Shown here in pieces: positions 14,261 through 21,743 of a DNA stretch of 32,610 bases. Every line of letters begins with the position of its first letter. The stretch's first letter is position 1. The stretch is from positions 31,486 to 64,095 of the forward strand of contig NZ_JAAHHS010000004.1 in the NCBI RefSeq assembly GCF_010692395.1, in the 5' to 3' direction. Below the pieces are notes generated by a model. That model was not told the DNA's origin. It made no database searches and was given only the letters and a program-made list of their open reading frames with translations. Both the position numbers and the translations under genes were made by a program. Origin of the DNA: Moorena sp. SIO3H5. Lineage in GTDB: Bacteria; Cyanobacteriota; Cyanobacteriia; Cyanobacteriales; Coleofasciculaceae.

Positions 14261-15553
14261 CTTATTCCTGATATTTACTCCGCCATTTATATCGGCATCA
14301 TCGTGATACCCACATTCAGTGCAGACAAATTTCTCACCACTTCGGTTATCTGCACTGATGTAATGGCATTTTGGGCACTGTTGAGATGTATGTCTTGGGT
14401 TAACTTTAATCACAGGAATGCCTGACTTTGCAGCCACGACTTCTACCTTTTTGATTAGTTCTCCCCAGGCAGCATCAGAGATTACACGATTAAGCCCCTT
14501 TTTGGCAGATTGCCCGTTGGGATCATAACCACCATTTTCATTGGGCTTAGGCTTACAACGGGATTTCATTCCCCTGATATTTAAATCTTCAAATATCAGG
14601 GCGTCTGTGCCATCGGTTAACTCCTTTGCCACCTGCCAATGGTATGCAGAACGCTTATTACTTATATTCTCGTGTAAAGAGGCAACCTTACCAAATAATT
14701 TCTGGCGATTATTAGATCCTTTTTTCTTTCGACTTGCAGCTCTTTGTCTAAGTTTCAAACGTCTTGCTTGACGCTTGAATTTATTGGTATTAGCCGGATT
14801 TACGATAGTCTCCCCGTCAGAAGTGCTAACCAGCTTTTTGATCCCAAGATCACATCCCTTGACGCGACCTGGCCTAATCTCGTTGACTGTTTTGACTGGA
14901 GACAATGGAACCGACTTGTCTTCAATTTGAATACTGACAAACCAACCCCGAGATTTTCTGCGTACTGTTACAGATTTCATCGTAAAACCGTCTGGTATAG
15001 GACGGGAGTTGTAAAAGCCCATCCAGCCAATTCCAGGTAAATAGATTTGATCGCGTAGCGTCGGCTCTCCCGAATCGCTGTCTAGTTTTACCTGACCTGG
15101 GGAATACTTGAAGCTCCGATAGCGAGAACGTCTTTTAGGTCTAGGGTACTTAGCCTCCCCTTTAAAAAACTTCGTGAAAGCAGTATCCAACTGTCTTAAC
15201 ATTTGTTGTAAAACAGTTGAGTGAATTTTTTTATACCAAGGACGTTGTTTCTTTAGCACAGGAAGAGTTGAGCTTTGAATCTCGTAAGCATTACGCCTAG
15301 GATTTTTATGGCTCTTTTTCCATGGATAGCCAACAGAGCTTGATTTACTTACCGAGCAAGTAAGTGGGCACGCTTCTCCATAACTCCTTAGATCGCAGTA
15401 ATTACCCAGCTTTGGAGACCTGGCTTGTTCATAAGAATCATTCCTGTCTCTCAACAAATAATTATATTGGGCTAACAACATGTCTAGCCATTCAACCATG
15501 GTGGCTTTTTGCTGAGGACTAGGTTTGAGTTTGTAGACGTAACCCAGTTGCAT
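14213..15553 (-). CDS. tnpB: RNA-guided endonuclease TnpB (second copy, different subgroup)
   Basis: This 446-residue TnpB differs strongly from the copy at 6868-8103. It keeps the RuvC residues D235 (KGCDLGIKKLV), E322 (LIFEDLNIRG) and D421 (DDADINGGVNI), and a full zinc ribbon C393/C396/C411/C414 (CPKC, CTEC). SRKKKGSNNRQ near 274-284 is the usual basic motif. Residues 331-350 (CKPKPNENGGYDPNGQ) are the glycine/proline-rich loop seen in one TnpB branch. Around residues 161-170 the coding DNA carries the phrase GATCGCGTAGCGTCGG, part of the dispersed palindrome family, read in frame. The catalytic set is intact, so it is probably an active nuclease. Confidence 0.92.
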   Translation of the reverse strand: MQLGYVYKLKPSPQQKATMVEWLDMLLAQYNYLLRDRNDSYEQARSPKLGNYCDLRSYGEACPLTCSVSKSSSVGYPWKKSHKNPRRNAYEIQSSTLPVLKKQRPWYKKIHSTVLQQMLRQLDTAFTKFFKGEAKYPRPKRRSRYRSFKYSPGQVKLDSDSGEPTLRDQIYLPGIGWMGFYNSRPIPDGFTMKSVTVRRKSRGWFVSIQIEDKSVPLSPVKTVNEIRPGRVKGCDLGIKKLVSTSDGETIVNPANTNKFKRQARRLKLRQRAASRKKKGSNNRQKLFGKVASLHENISNKRSAYHWQVAKELTDGTDALIFEDLNIRGMKSRCKPKPNENGGYDPNGQSAKKGLNRVISDAAWGELIKKVEVVAAKSGIPVIKVNPRHTSQQCPKCHYISADNRSGEKFVCTECGYHDDADINGGVNIRNKGLKQLGIDPTQLPWP

Positions 15554-15615
15554 ATAATCGATATATTAACTATGTTATATTAATAATACAATACCAAAAT
15601 TAATATGACAATATA

Positions 15616-15747
15616 ATGGTAAAAAAATCTAGAAAAGTAGGAGGCACCTGTCTTTATTACGAACCAAAAACAACACACACCATCAAGGCAAAAAATACAG
15701 CCTGGAACGGATTAAAGCAGTTAGCACTCAAAGCAGACTTAAGTTGA
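15616..15747 (+). CDS. Small ORF divergent from tnpB, possibly a truncated DNA-binding protein
   Basis: A 43-codon frame starts MVKKSRKVGGTCLYYEPKT and ends LKQLALKADLS at a TGA. After the stop the frame goes on SEYVRITGENRHIA, which fits the LS-x-SE(Y/F)V turn of ribbon-helix-helix-like proteins that accompany some cyanobacterial TnpB elements, so one stop codon may have cut a longer protein. There is no strong Shine-Dalgarno. It overlaps the 3' end of the truncated amidohydrolase by 9 bp. Confidence 0.35.
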   Translation: MVKKSRKVGGTCLYYEPKTTHTIKAKNTAWNGLKQLALKADLS

Positions 15748-16872
15748 TCTGAGTATGTACGAATTACTGGGGAGAACCGGCATATTGCCTGACTTATCGA
15801 TTGTAGCTTGCACTATTTGAGAGGAAAAAGAATATTTCCTCTCAAACTCTCCCTTTTGATAAACCGAGAAATCTTCTGCACCCATAGAGGCTTCCGGTAT
15901 GATTGAAACGCGATCGCTTCCCCAAGCTTCCTTAGCTGCTGCTTCCAACAACTGAGTTAAGGCGAGGTCATTTTGTACTGATGGTACTCCCCGCTGATAG
16001 TTGATGTGATAGCGAGCGCCATAAGCATTACAGACATTGGCCACAATCTTTTCAATCCAATTGGGTAAGTCAGCATAGGTTTGGGGATGAAGCGATCGCA
16101 CTGTTCCTACTAGCTGCACTTGGTCAGCAATAATATTCGGAGCTCGCCCACCACTAATTTGTCCAATTGTCAAGACCATCGGGTGTAATGGGTTCTGGGT
16201 GCGACTAATAGCTTGTTGGAGGGTGGTAATCACCTGGGCAGCAATCCAAATCGCGTCAATAGCTTGGTGAGGGCGAGCTCCATGACCGGATTCTCCCATA
16301 ATTACGATTTCTAAATCATCCGCTGCTGCTGTTAATGCCCCATAGCGGATACCAATAGACCCTGCTGGAATTGATGGGAAAACGTGAAGACCAAAGATAG
16401 CACTGACATCCTTCATTCCCCCATCTTTAACAATCCAGTTTGCACCTTGAGCAATTTCCTCAGCGGGTTGGAACAGAAAGCGAGTATTACCAGGAAACCT
16501 TTCTCCGAGCTGGGATAGAACCATAGCTGTGCCTAAGCCTACAGTTGTGTGGACATCATGACCACAGGCATGCATAATTCCCGGTTGATGTGAGGCAAAA
16601 TCCAGACAAGTTTGTTCGGTGATGGGTAGAGCGTCCATATCAGTGCGCAGTGCGACTAATCGCTCATCGGTACCACCAATCAATTCACCGATAAGACCAG
16701 TTTTGCCAATCCCTTCTTGTACATTAAGACCACAGGAGGATAAGATCTCAGCTACGTAAGCCGCTGTTTGGTGTTCTTGACCACTCAATTCTGGGTGAGA
16801 ATGGAGATGACGGCGAATTTCTATCAGACGCGGGGCAATTTCTTGGGCTAACTCTTTAATCTGGGAGAGCAT
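15739..16872 (-). CDS. M20-family amidohydrolase, C-terminus replaced by IS sequence
   Basis: This is a zinc/manganese amidohydrolase of the hippurate/IAA-amino-acid hydrolase type. Metal ligands C103 and H105 (MHACGHDVH), catalytic E138/E139 (FQPAEE) and H163 (GLHVF) are present, as is the lid-domain dimer motif GESGHGARPHQAIDA. The protein follows the family up to GAEDFSVY (about residue 340), then changes to unrelated sequence (QKGEFERKYSF ... NSYILRST) encoded by the neighbouring TnpB element. The last metal-binding His, normally in a HHPEFEVDE-like segment, is therefore missing, and some 60 native residues are lost. It is probably inactive. It lies 250 bp downstream of the TPP-enzyme operon on the same strand and may once have belonged to it. 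Confidence 0.85.
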   Translation of the reverse strand: MLSQIKELAQEIAPRLIEIRRHLHSHPELSGQEHQTAAYVAEILSSCGLNVQEGIGKTGLIGELIGGTDERLVALRTDMDALPITEQTCLDFASHQPGIMHACGHDVHTTVGLGTAMVLSQLGERFPGNTRFLFQPAEEIAQGANWIVKDGGMKDVSAIFGLHVFPSIPAGSIGIRYGALTAAADDLEIVIMGESGHGARPHQAIDAIWIAAQVITTLQQAISRTQNPLHPMVLTIGQISGGRAPNIIADQVQLVGTVRSLHPQTYADLPNWIEKIVANVCNAYGARYHINYQRGVPSVQNDLALTQLLEAAAKEAWGSDRVSIIPEASMGAEDFSVYQKGEFERKYSFSSQIVQATIDKSGNMPVLPSNSYILRST

Positions 16873-17010
16873 GCTGCTAGATTAAATTTTTTGATACTTA
16901 ACTCTTTATACTTCTTTTTTAATTGTTGTTGGATAAATCTTCTTTTCGAGAGAGAATGTAATAGTTCGAGATTTTATCGAACTGAAAATCTGGGGCTTTG
17001 CCCATCAAAG

Positions 17011-17095
17011 CATATGCCCATAGGGCATATGAACCTCAAGCTGATGACTGATAGCTGAACGCGCACGCGTGCGTGGCACAGGCTTCTAGCCTGTG
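17011..17095. repeat. Two perfect hairpins between the TPP-enzyme and amidohydrolase genes
   Basis: CATATGCCC-ATA-GGGCATATG (17011-17031) and CACAGGCT-TCT-AGCCTGTG (17077-17095) are perfect stem-loops flanking GCACGCGTGC (17063-17072). The second could act as a terminator for the operon ending at 17122, although no T-run follows; both are more like dispersed palindromes. Confidence 0.6.
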
Positions 17096-17121
17096 ATAAG
17101 TGCGCATATGCTTACACCTTT

Positions 17122-18801
17122 TTAGCTTTTATTATCTTGAGACATGAGACTAAAAACACGACTCCCAATTGGTGCAGTTCTGCTGGGATCGATAATTACA
17201 TCCACAAGAAAAGGAACAGTAGATGCCATTGCCACCTCCAGTGCTGGTTGAAGACCGGACTCTCTTTTGACACGAATGCCATCTGCTCCTATTCCATTCG
17301 CTATCGCTACGAAATCTGCCTGGGGAAATTGCGTATCTGCTCCCTTCAGTTTCCGTAAATAATTTCCCTGTTGGCACATATTGTAACAAGCGTCATTGAG
17401 AACAATCCAAACAGCAGGAATTCCATATTTGACTGCTGTATTAATTTCATTATTCATTAGCATAGCTCCATCCCCAACAATAGCGACTGCTTTACAATTT
17501 CCTGCTAAAGCCGCGCCCAAAACCCCAGTAGTAATGTGCCCCATTGCACCCCAGTTAGTACTAATTCGGTAACGAGGTTGAGTAAATTGCAGTAGGTGAG
17601 TAGTCCAAGCAAAGGAATTACCAGCCTCAGCCATGATAATCGCATTATTTGGAACGACAATCATCTGTTGAATAACATTCATTAATACTTCTGGTCTTAC
17701 AGGACTTTCTGAAGTCGAATCAATGACATTAAATTGAGGACAAGGTAGAGATATAACGTTTGGTTTGTGAGCAAGTGGAAATTTGTCTAGTAGTGCCTTT
17801 AGAAACATTTTCAGTTCTGAGTGAATAGAAAATGTTTCCGCAGATGGGTAGGCAGATCCTGGTACGTCTGGATCAATATCCACATGGATGAATCCCCTTT
17901 CAGGAACCATTAATGAACTCCAAAAGGAAGTAGGTTCACCTAGACGTGTTCCCAAAACCAATATTCGCAATGGACTTTTTTCCTGCATATATTTCATCAC
18001 TGAGTCATGTCCACTGAGACCTGTGACACCAATAAACTGAGGGTGATCTTCAGGAAAAATGCCCTTGGCACGGGGGGAACACATCACCGCTGCGGCTGTT
18101 CTTTCGGCAAATTGACGAATTTCGGAAGCAGCACCCCTAGCACCAAAACCAACCCAGATGGCAAATGACCCTTCACAGAGTAACTTTACGCATTCTGAAA
18201 TTACTTCTTCCCCAGCAGTAGGTGGAGAGAGAGAGAAGGTGACACGGGGCAATGATTCGGTAACAAAATTGGTTTGAATATCTGTAGGAATACTAATATG
18301 GCTGACGAACCCGTCTGGTTTTGCCATTCCAATGGTCAGTCGGCGAGCAATCTCTGGTAGTTGATCGGATGACTCAATAACAGTAGCATAATGAAACATC
18401 TGACCGGAAGTAAAAAAGCCTAGGCCAGACATTGTATAAGCACTGGTTTCTTGACAAGCCCACCGTCCGCGATTAGCAACAGAGGTGAAACCGGAAAGAA
18501 GAATTATCTTTGCTCCTTCACTTCTGGCGGCCATAATACCAGTTAAAACGTTAGTGATGCCTGGACCTGTTGTAGTAAATACAACCACAGGGCGTTCACT
18601 CGCTAAATATGCTTCAGTGGCAGCAAAAGCAGCTCCAGATTCATGGCGGAAGTGAAGCACTTTAATCGGGCTTTGTTCCAAGGTAGTCCATAGAGATGCA
18701 ATTGCACCTCCTGAAACCCCAAAGGCATACTTTACCCCCAGTTCTAGAAGCATTTCCACTACTGCCTCTGAAATAGACTTGAGACTACTAGTTTCTTTCA
18801 T
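17122..18801 (-). CDS. Acetolactate synthase-like thiamine-diphosphate enzyme
   Basis: This is a ThDP-dependent enzyme of the acetolactate synthase/benzoylformate decarboxylase superfamily, 559 residues from the ATG at 18801. The N-terminal pyrimidine-binding domain has the activating glutamate E54 in FRHESGAAFAATEAYL and the TTTGPGITNVLTG loop. The C-terminal domain has the ThDP/Mg motif VGDGAMLMNNEINTAVK about 25 residues before NDACYN. The substrate is unknown; relatives make acetolactate, or carry out acyloin couplings as in scytonemin ScyA. An upstream in-frame ATG (18858) adds 19 residues that overlap the amidase gene. I prefer 18801, where family similarity begins and which is 4 nt after the amidase stop. 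It is translationally coupled to atzE-like. Confidence 0.88.
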   Translation of the reverse strand: MKETSSLKSISEAVVEMLLELGVKYAFGVSGGAIASLWTTLEQSPIKVLHFRHESGAAFAATEAYLASERPVVVFTTTGPGITNVLTGIMAARSEGAKIILLSGFTSVANRGRWACQETSAYTMSGLGFFTSGQMFHYATVIESSDQLPEIARRLTIGMAKPDGFVSHISIPTDIQTNFVTESLPRVTFSLSPPTAGEEVISECVKLLCEGSFAIWVGFGARGAASEIRQFAERTAAAVMCSPRAKGIFPEDHPQFIGVTGLSGHDSVMKYMQEKSPLRILVLGTRLGEPTSFWSSLMVPERGFIHVDIDPDVPGSAYPSAETFSIHSELKMFLKALLDKFPLAHKPNVISLPCPQFNVIDSTSESPVRPEVLMNVIQQMIVVPNNAIIMAEAGNSFAWTTHLLQFTQPRYRISTNWGAMGHITTGVLGAALAGNCKAVAIVGDGAMLMNNEINTAVKYGIPAVWIVLNDACYNMCQQGNYLRKLKGADTQFPQADFVAIANGIGADGIRVKRESGLQPALEVAMASTVPFLVDVIIDPSRTAPIGSRVFSLMSQDNKS

Positions 18802-18805
18802 CTTG

Positions 18806-20197
18806 TTAAGATACAACCGCTGCTGAAACGATGCCTTGCTCCTCAAGCACTGCAGCAACTCTAAGAATCATTGCTTCATGGTACGGTGCAGCAATAATTT
18901 GTACCCCTAAGGGCATTTGACCAGGACGGTGAATTGGTACTGATAAGACCGGTAAGCCAATGAAGGATAAGGGTTGAGTAAATAATCCTAAGTTTGGACG
19001 AACCAACACTTCTTCTCCGGCAATGACCATTTTTTCTTGACCCAGTAGGGGAGCAAGACAGGGTGTAGTGGGAGCGAGGATAATATCCACATCTTGGAAG
19101 ACTTCCCGAACGCGATCGCGGAACCATTGTCGAAACCGTTGGGCTTGAATATACCAAGTCCCTGGAATTAGGGCACCTGCTAAAAAGCGATCGCGTGTAG
19201 CTGGATCAAAATCATCGGGACGTTTACGCAAATTGTCCAAATGCAGGTTTGACCCTTCATTAGCCGTAATAATATAAGCTGCTGCTCTGGCTCGCTTGGC
19301 TTCTGGGATAGTAACCGAGGCAGTTACACCCAAGCTACTAGCAACTTTAGCCACAGCATCCAAGACTTCTGGTTCTGCCCCTTGAGCAAAATACCCATCC
19401 GCAACCCCAATCCGTAACCCGTCAATCCCCTCGTTAAGCTGGGGAACACAGAGTTCTGGGAGACGATTAGTACAAACTGGATCAGCGGGATCTGCTCCCT
19501 GAAGGATATCAAAGATAGTAGCAATATCCCGTACAGAACGAGCAAACGGACCGATATGATCCAAACTAGCAGAAAACAAGAAAACCCCTGCCCGAGACAA
19601 TCGTCCGTAGGTAGGTTTTAAGCCAAAAGTACCACACAAAGCTGCTGGTACCCGGATCGAACCATTGGTATCAGAACCGAGAGTGATCGGTACTAATCCC
19701 GCCGCCACTGCTGCTGCCGAGCCACCAGAGGAACCACCAGCAATGCGAGTGAGATCATGGGGATTATGAGTTGCACCGTAATGGCTATTTTCCGTTACAA
19801 AGCCATAGGCGTACTCATCCATATTTAATGCTCCAACTAGGATAGCACCCGCTTGTTTTAGTTTAGCTACAGCAGTAGCATCACGGTAAGCCGGAGGATT
19901 TTCAGCATTAATTTTTGACCCAGCTAATGTTATTAAGCCAGCGATATCATATAAGTTTTTAACCGCAAAAGGCACTCCTGCCAATGGACCCGGATTGTTC
20001 CCTTTGGCAATAGCATGATCAATGTCTTCAGCATCGGATAAGGCTTCGTCAGTGGTAACCGTTGTGAAACAGTTAAGGGATTGGTTACGGATAGTTATTT
20101 TTTCGAGACACTTAGTAATGACTGTTTTGGCGGTGACTTGACCTTCTCGAATCGCAGTGGCAATTCCAATTGCATCAGTTTGGTTCACGGTTAGCAT
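18806..20197 (-). CDS. AtzE-family amidase (1-carboxybiuret hydrolase subunit AtzE-like)
   Basis: This 463-residue amidase-signature hydrolase is soluble. The Ser-cisSer-Lys triad is K80 (GVPFAVKNLYD), S156 (RIAGGSSGGSAAAVAAG) and S180 (SDTNGSIRVPAALCG). The length and the AGSKINAENPPAYRDATAV segment fit the AtzE branch rather than GatA. AtzE works with the small AtzG protein to hydrolyse carboxybiuret; many relatives in other bacteria have unknown substrates. A small AtzG-like gene lies 52 bp upstream, which supports a two-subunit complex like GatA-GatC. The true substrate here is not known: it could be a ureide-type nitrogen compound or an intermediate made or used by the ThDP enzyme downstream. 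Confidence 0.88.
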   Translation of the reverse strand: MLTVNQTDAIGIATAIREGQVTAKTVITKCLEKITIRNQSLNCFTTVTTDEALSDAEDIDHAIAKGNNPGPLAGVPFAVKNLYDIAGLITLAGSKINAENPPAYRDATAVAKLKQAGAILVGALNMDEYAYGFVTENSHYGATHNPHDLTRIAGGSSGGSAAAVAAGLVPITLGSDTNGSIRVPAALCGTFGLKPTYGRLSRAGVFLFSASLDHIGPFARSVRDIATIFDILQGADPADPVCTNRLPELCVPQLNEGIDGLRIGVADGYFAQGAEPEVLDAVAKVASSLGVTASVTIPEAKRARAAAYIITANEGSNLHLDNLRKRPDDFDPATRDRFLAGALIPGTWYIQAQRFRQWFRDRVREVFQDVDIILAPTTPCLAPLLGQEKMVIAGEEVLVRPNLGLFTQPLSFIGLPVLSVPIHRPGQMPLGVQIIAAPYHEAMILRVAAVLEEQGIVSAAVVS

Positions 20198-20249
20198 CCT
20201 AATTTATGCTATTATTATGATTATTTATTTACGTTTATAAACCATTATC

Positions 20250-20438
20250 CTAAGGTTTAAATACAGGAGCAGCTGCGATATCATCAGGTAAGGTAAATTC
20301 TGTTACTAAAGATGCGATCGCATAAATTGTAGCGAAGTTTTTGATAACACCAGGACGGTGTTCGGGGTTAAGGTCTAAATCAAGGAGTTCTGCCATTGCT
20401 GCGACATAGGTAGCCGTTTCAAGTTTTTTGGGCATCAT
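20250..20438 (-). CDS. AtzG-like small subunit (DUF4089)
   Basis: This 62-residue helical protein has ELLDLDLNPEHRPGVIKNFATIYAIASLVTEF, matching the DUF4089/AtzG pattern of two helices with a central L-x(5)-R-x-G-V-x(2)-N motif. AtzG is a GatC-like chaperone subunit that binds and stabilises AtzE. It is the first gene of the minus-strand operon atzG-atzE-TPP enzyme. Two start codons are adjacent (MM). The 190-bp AT-rich gap before the divergent Uma2 gene probably holds both promoters. Confidence 0.8.
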   Translation of the reverse strand: MMPKKLETATYVAAMAELLDLDLNPEHRPGVIKNFATIYAIASLVTEFTLPDDIAAAPVFKP

Positions 20439-20627
20439 TACTAGTTAGTCTTTACTAATTTAGTAGTTAAAAATAATTGTAATATATAAATATAATATAA
20501 TTTTAAAACCTGTCGTTATTACTAAAAACTCAACCATCAAAACTCGGCAGTCTCTTCAAAACTATCTTCAAACAAACAACGTTAAGTTTTTCGTTACCTT
20601 AAAGATATAAAGACACCCGATAGGGCT

Positions 20628-21482
20628 ATGACTCAAACGAAAGCCGAACCTATTATCCGATGGGAAAAACTCCCCGAGGAATTTCAATTACCCGATGACC
20701 CAGTGGAAAATCTCTATCATCCCTTATTAGCGGCTATCCTCCGAGAGATTCTGGAATTAGCCGGATTTATCAATAATTCAATGCTGATTGCTTCAAACTT
20801 TGGACTATGTGCCAATGTGGACGGTAAAACAGTAGTGAAAGCACCAGACTGGTTTTATGTACCTTCCGTGTTTCCAGTCTTACCAGGGGTGATTCGCCGG
20901 AGCTATACCCCTCACACCGAAGGAGAGGTACCAGCAGTGGTTATGGAATTTTTATCCGAGAAGGAGCAAGGAGAATATTCCATGAACCCTCGTTACCCTT
21001 ATGGCAAATGGTACTTTTACGAGCAAATCCTACAAGTACCAATTTATGTGATTTTTGACCCAGCCTCCGGAAGTTTGGAGATGCGATCGCTTAATTCAGG
21101 AAGCTATACCCTACAACAACCCGATGCTAATGGACGCTACTGGATTGAATCCATGGGTTTGTTTCTCGGAGTATGGTACGGGCAAAAATCAGAAATCACC
21201 AACTATTGGTTACGGTGGTGGGATAGCTCTGGAAATTTATTACCTTGGGGAGAGGAAAAAGTTCAACAAAGTCTACAGCAAGGCTTACAGCAAGGCTTAC
21301 AGCAAGGAAAACTGGAGCTAATTATGCGTCAGTTGACACGCCAGGTTGGAACAATCGAGCCTACTCTAGAATCAGTAATCAACAACTTATCTGTTGCTGA
21401 TTTGGATCAACTGAGTGAGGCATTGTTCGATTTTTCCGATGGGTCGGATTTATCCAGTTGGTTAGAGAGACTGAAAGGCTAA
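20628..21482 (+). CDS. Uma2-family (DUF820) nuclease-fold protein with C-terminal DUF4351
   Basis: This 284-residue protein has a PD-(D/E)XK nuclease-like domain, very common in cyanobacteria and of mostly unknown role. D74 in KAPDWFYVP and E107 in VVMEFLSEKEQG are the likely metal ligands, and KWYFYEQILQVPIYVIFDP completes the fold. Residues about 213-226 are a QQGLQQGLQQG repeat encoded by a 12-bp DNA repeat near 21272-21306. The C-terminal DUF4351 segment (about 227-284) reads LIMRQLTRQVG ... NNLSVADLDQLSEALFDF. The start is the ATG at 20628. It stands alone, divergent from the atzG-like gene. Confidence 0.88.
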   Translation: MTQTKAEPIIRWEKLPEEFQLPDDPVENLYHPLLAAILREILELAGFINNSMLIASNFGLCANVDGKTVVKAPDWFYVPSVFPVLPGVIRRSYTPHTEGEVPAVVMEFLSEKEQGEYSMNPRYPYGKWYFYEQILQVPIYVIFDPASGSLEMRSLNSGSYTLQQPDANGRYWIESMGLFLGVWYGQKSEITNYWLRWWDSSGNLLPWGEEKVQQSLQQGLQQGLQQGKLELIMRQLTRQVGTIEPTLESVINNLSVADLDQLSEALFDFSDGSDLSSWLERLKG

Positions 21483-21590
21483 TCAAATTAAATCTGGTGT
21501 CAGCTATCAGCTATCAGCCCTTAGCGGTCAGCTTAAAACAAGCTATCCGGCTGAGGAGTTCAACGGACTCAAAGCCAAATACAATGAATT

Positions 21591-21710
21591 CCTTGGCCGA
21601 AAGGCCAAGGAACTAAGATTAAACCAATGCTTACCTCTTTTATTCAAAAGCACCTCAAGTAGCGCATTAGCTGATAGCTGATAGCTGATAGCTGATAGCT
21701 GATAGCTGTT
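21591..21710. repeat. Palindrome and AGCTGAT heptamer array
   Basis: CCTTGGCC-GAAA-GGCCAAGG is a perfect stem with a GNRA loop at 21591-21610. At 21669-21703 AGCTGAT is repeated five times, then AGCTGTT. A related AGCTATC pair occurs at 21501-21515. All lie between two convergent genes; no gene is seen here. Confidence 0.85.
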
Positions 21711-21743
21711 GGCGTAGCCTGCGCGTAGCGCATAAGCTTACAA

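Larger units (their letters stand above)
14113..15860 (-). mobile_element. Second IS200/IS605-type element with tnpB, inserted in an amidohydrolase gene
   Basis: The right end shows the GC-rich hairpin CCCCACCC-GTCGCA-GGGATGGGG (about 14116-14138). The left end is placed near 15860 because the amidohydrolase sequence stops matching its family there, just after FSVY. A hairpin GAGGAAA-AAGAATA-TTTCCTC lies at 15821-15841. It holds tnpB and a divergent small ORF but no tnpA. The left boundary is an inference from the truncated neighbour. Confidence 0.65.

Noticed and set aside
18802..18858. Longer N-terminus for the ThDP enzyme (19 extra residues)
   Set aside because: The extra residues are encoded by DNA that codes for the conserved end of the amidase in another frame, and family similarity starts at the ATG at 18801.
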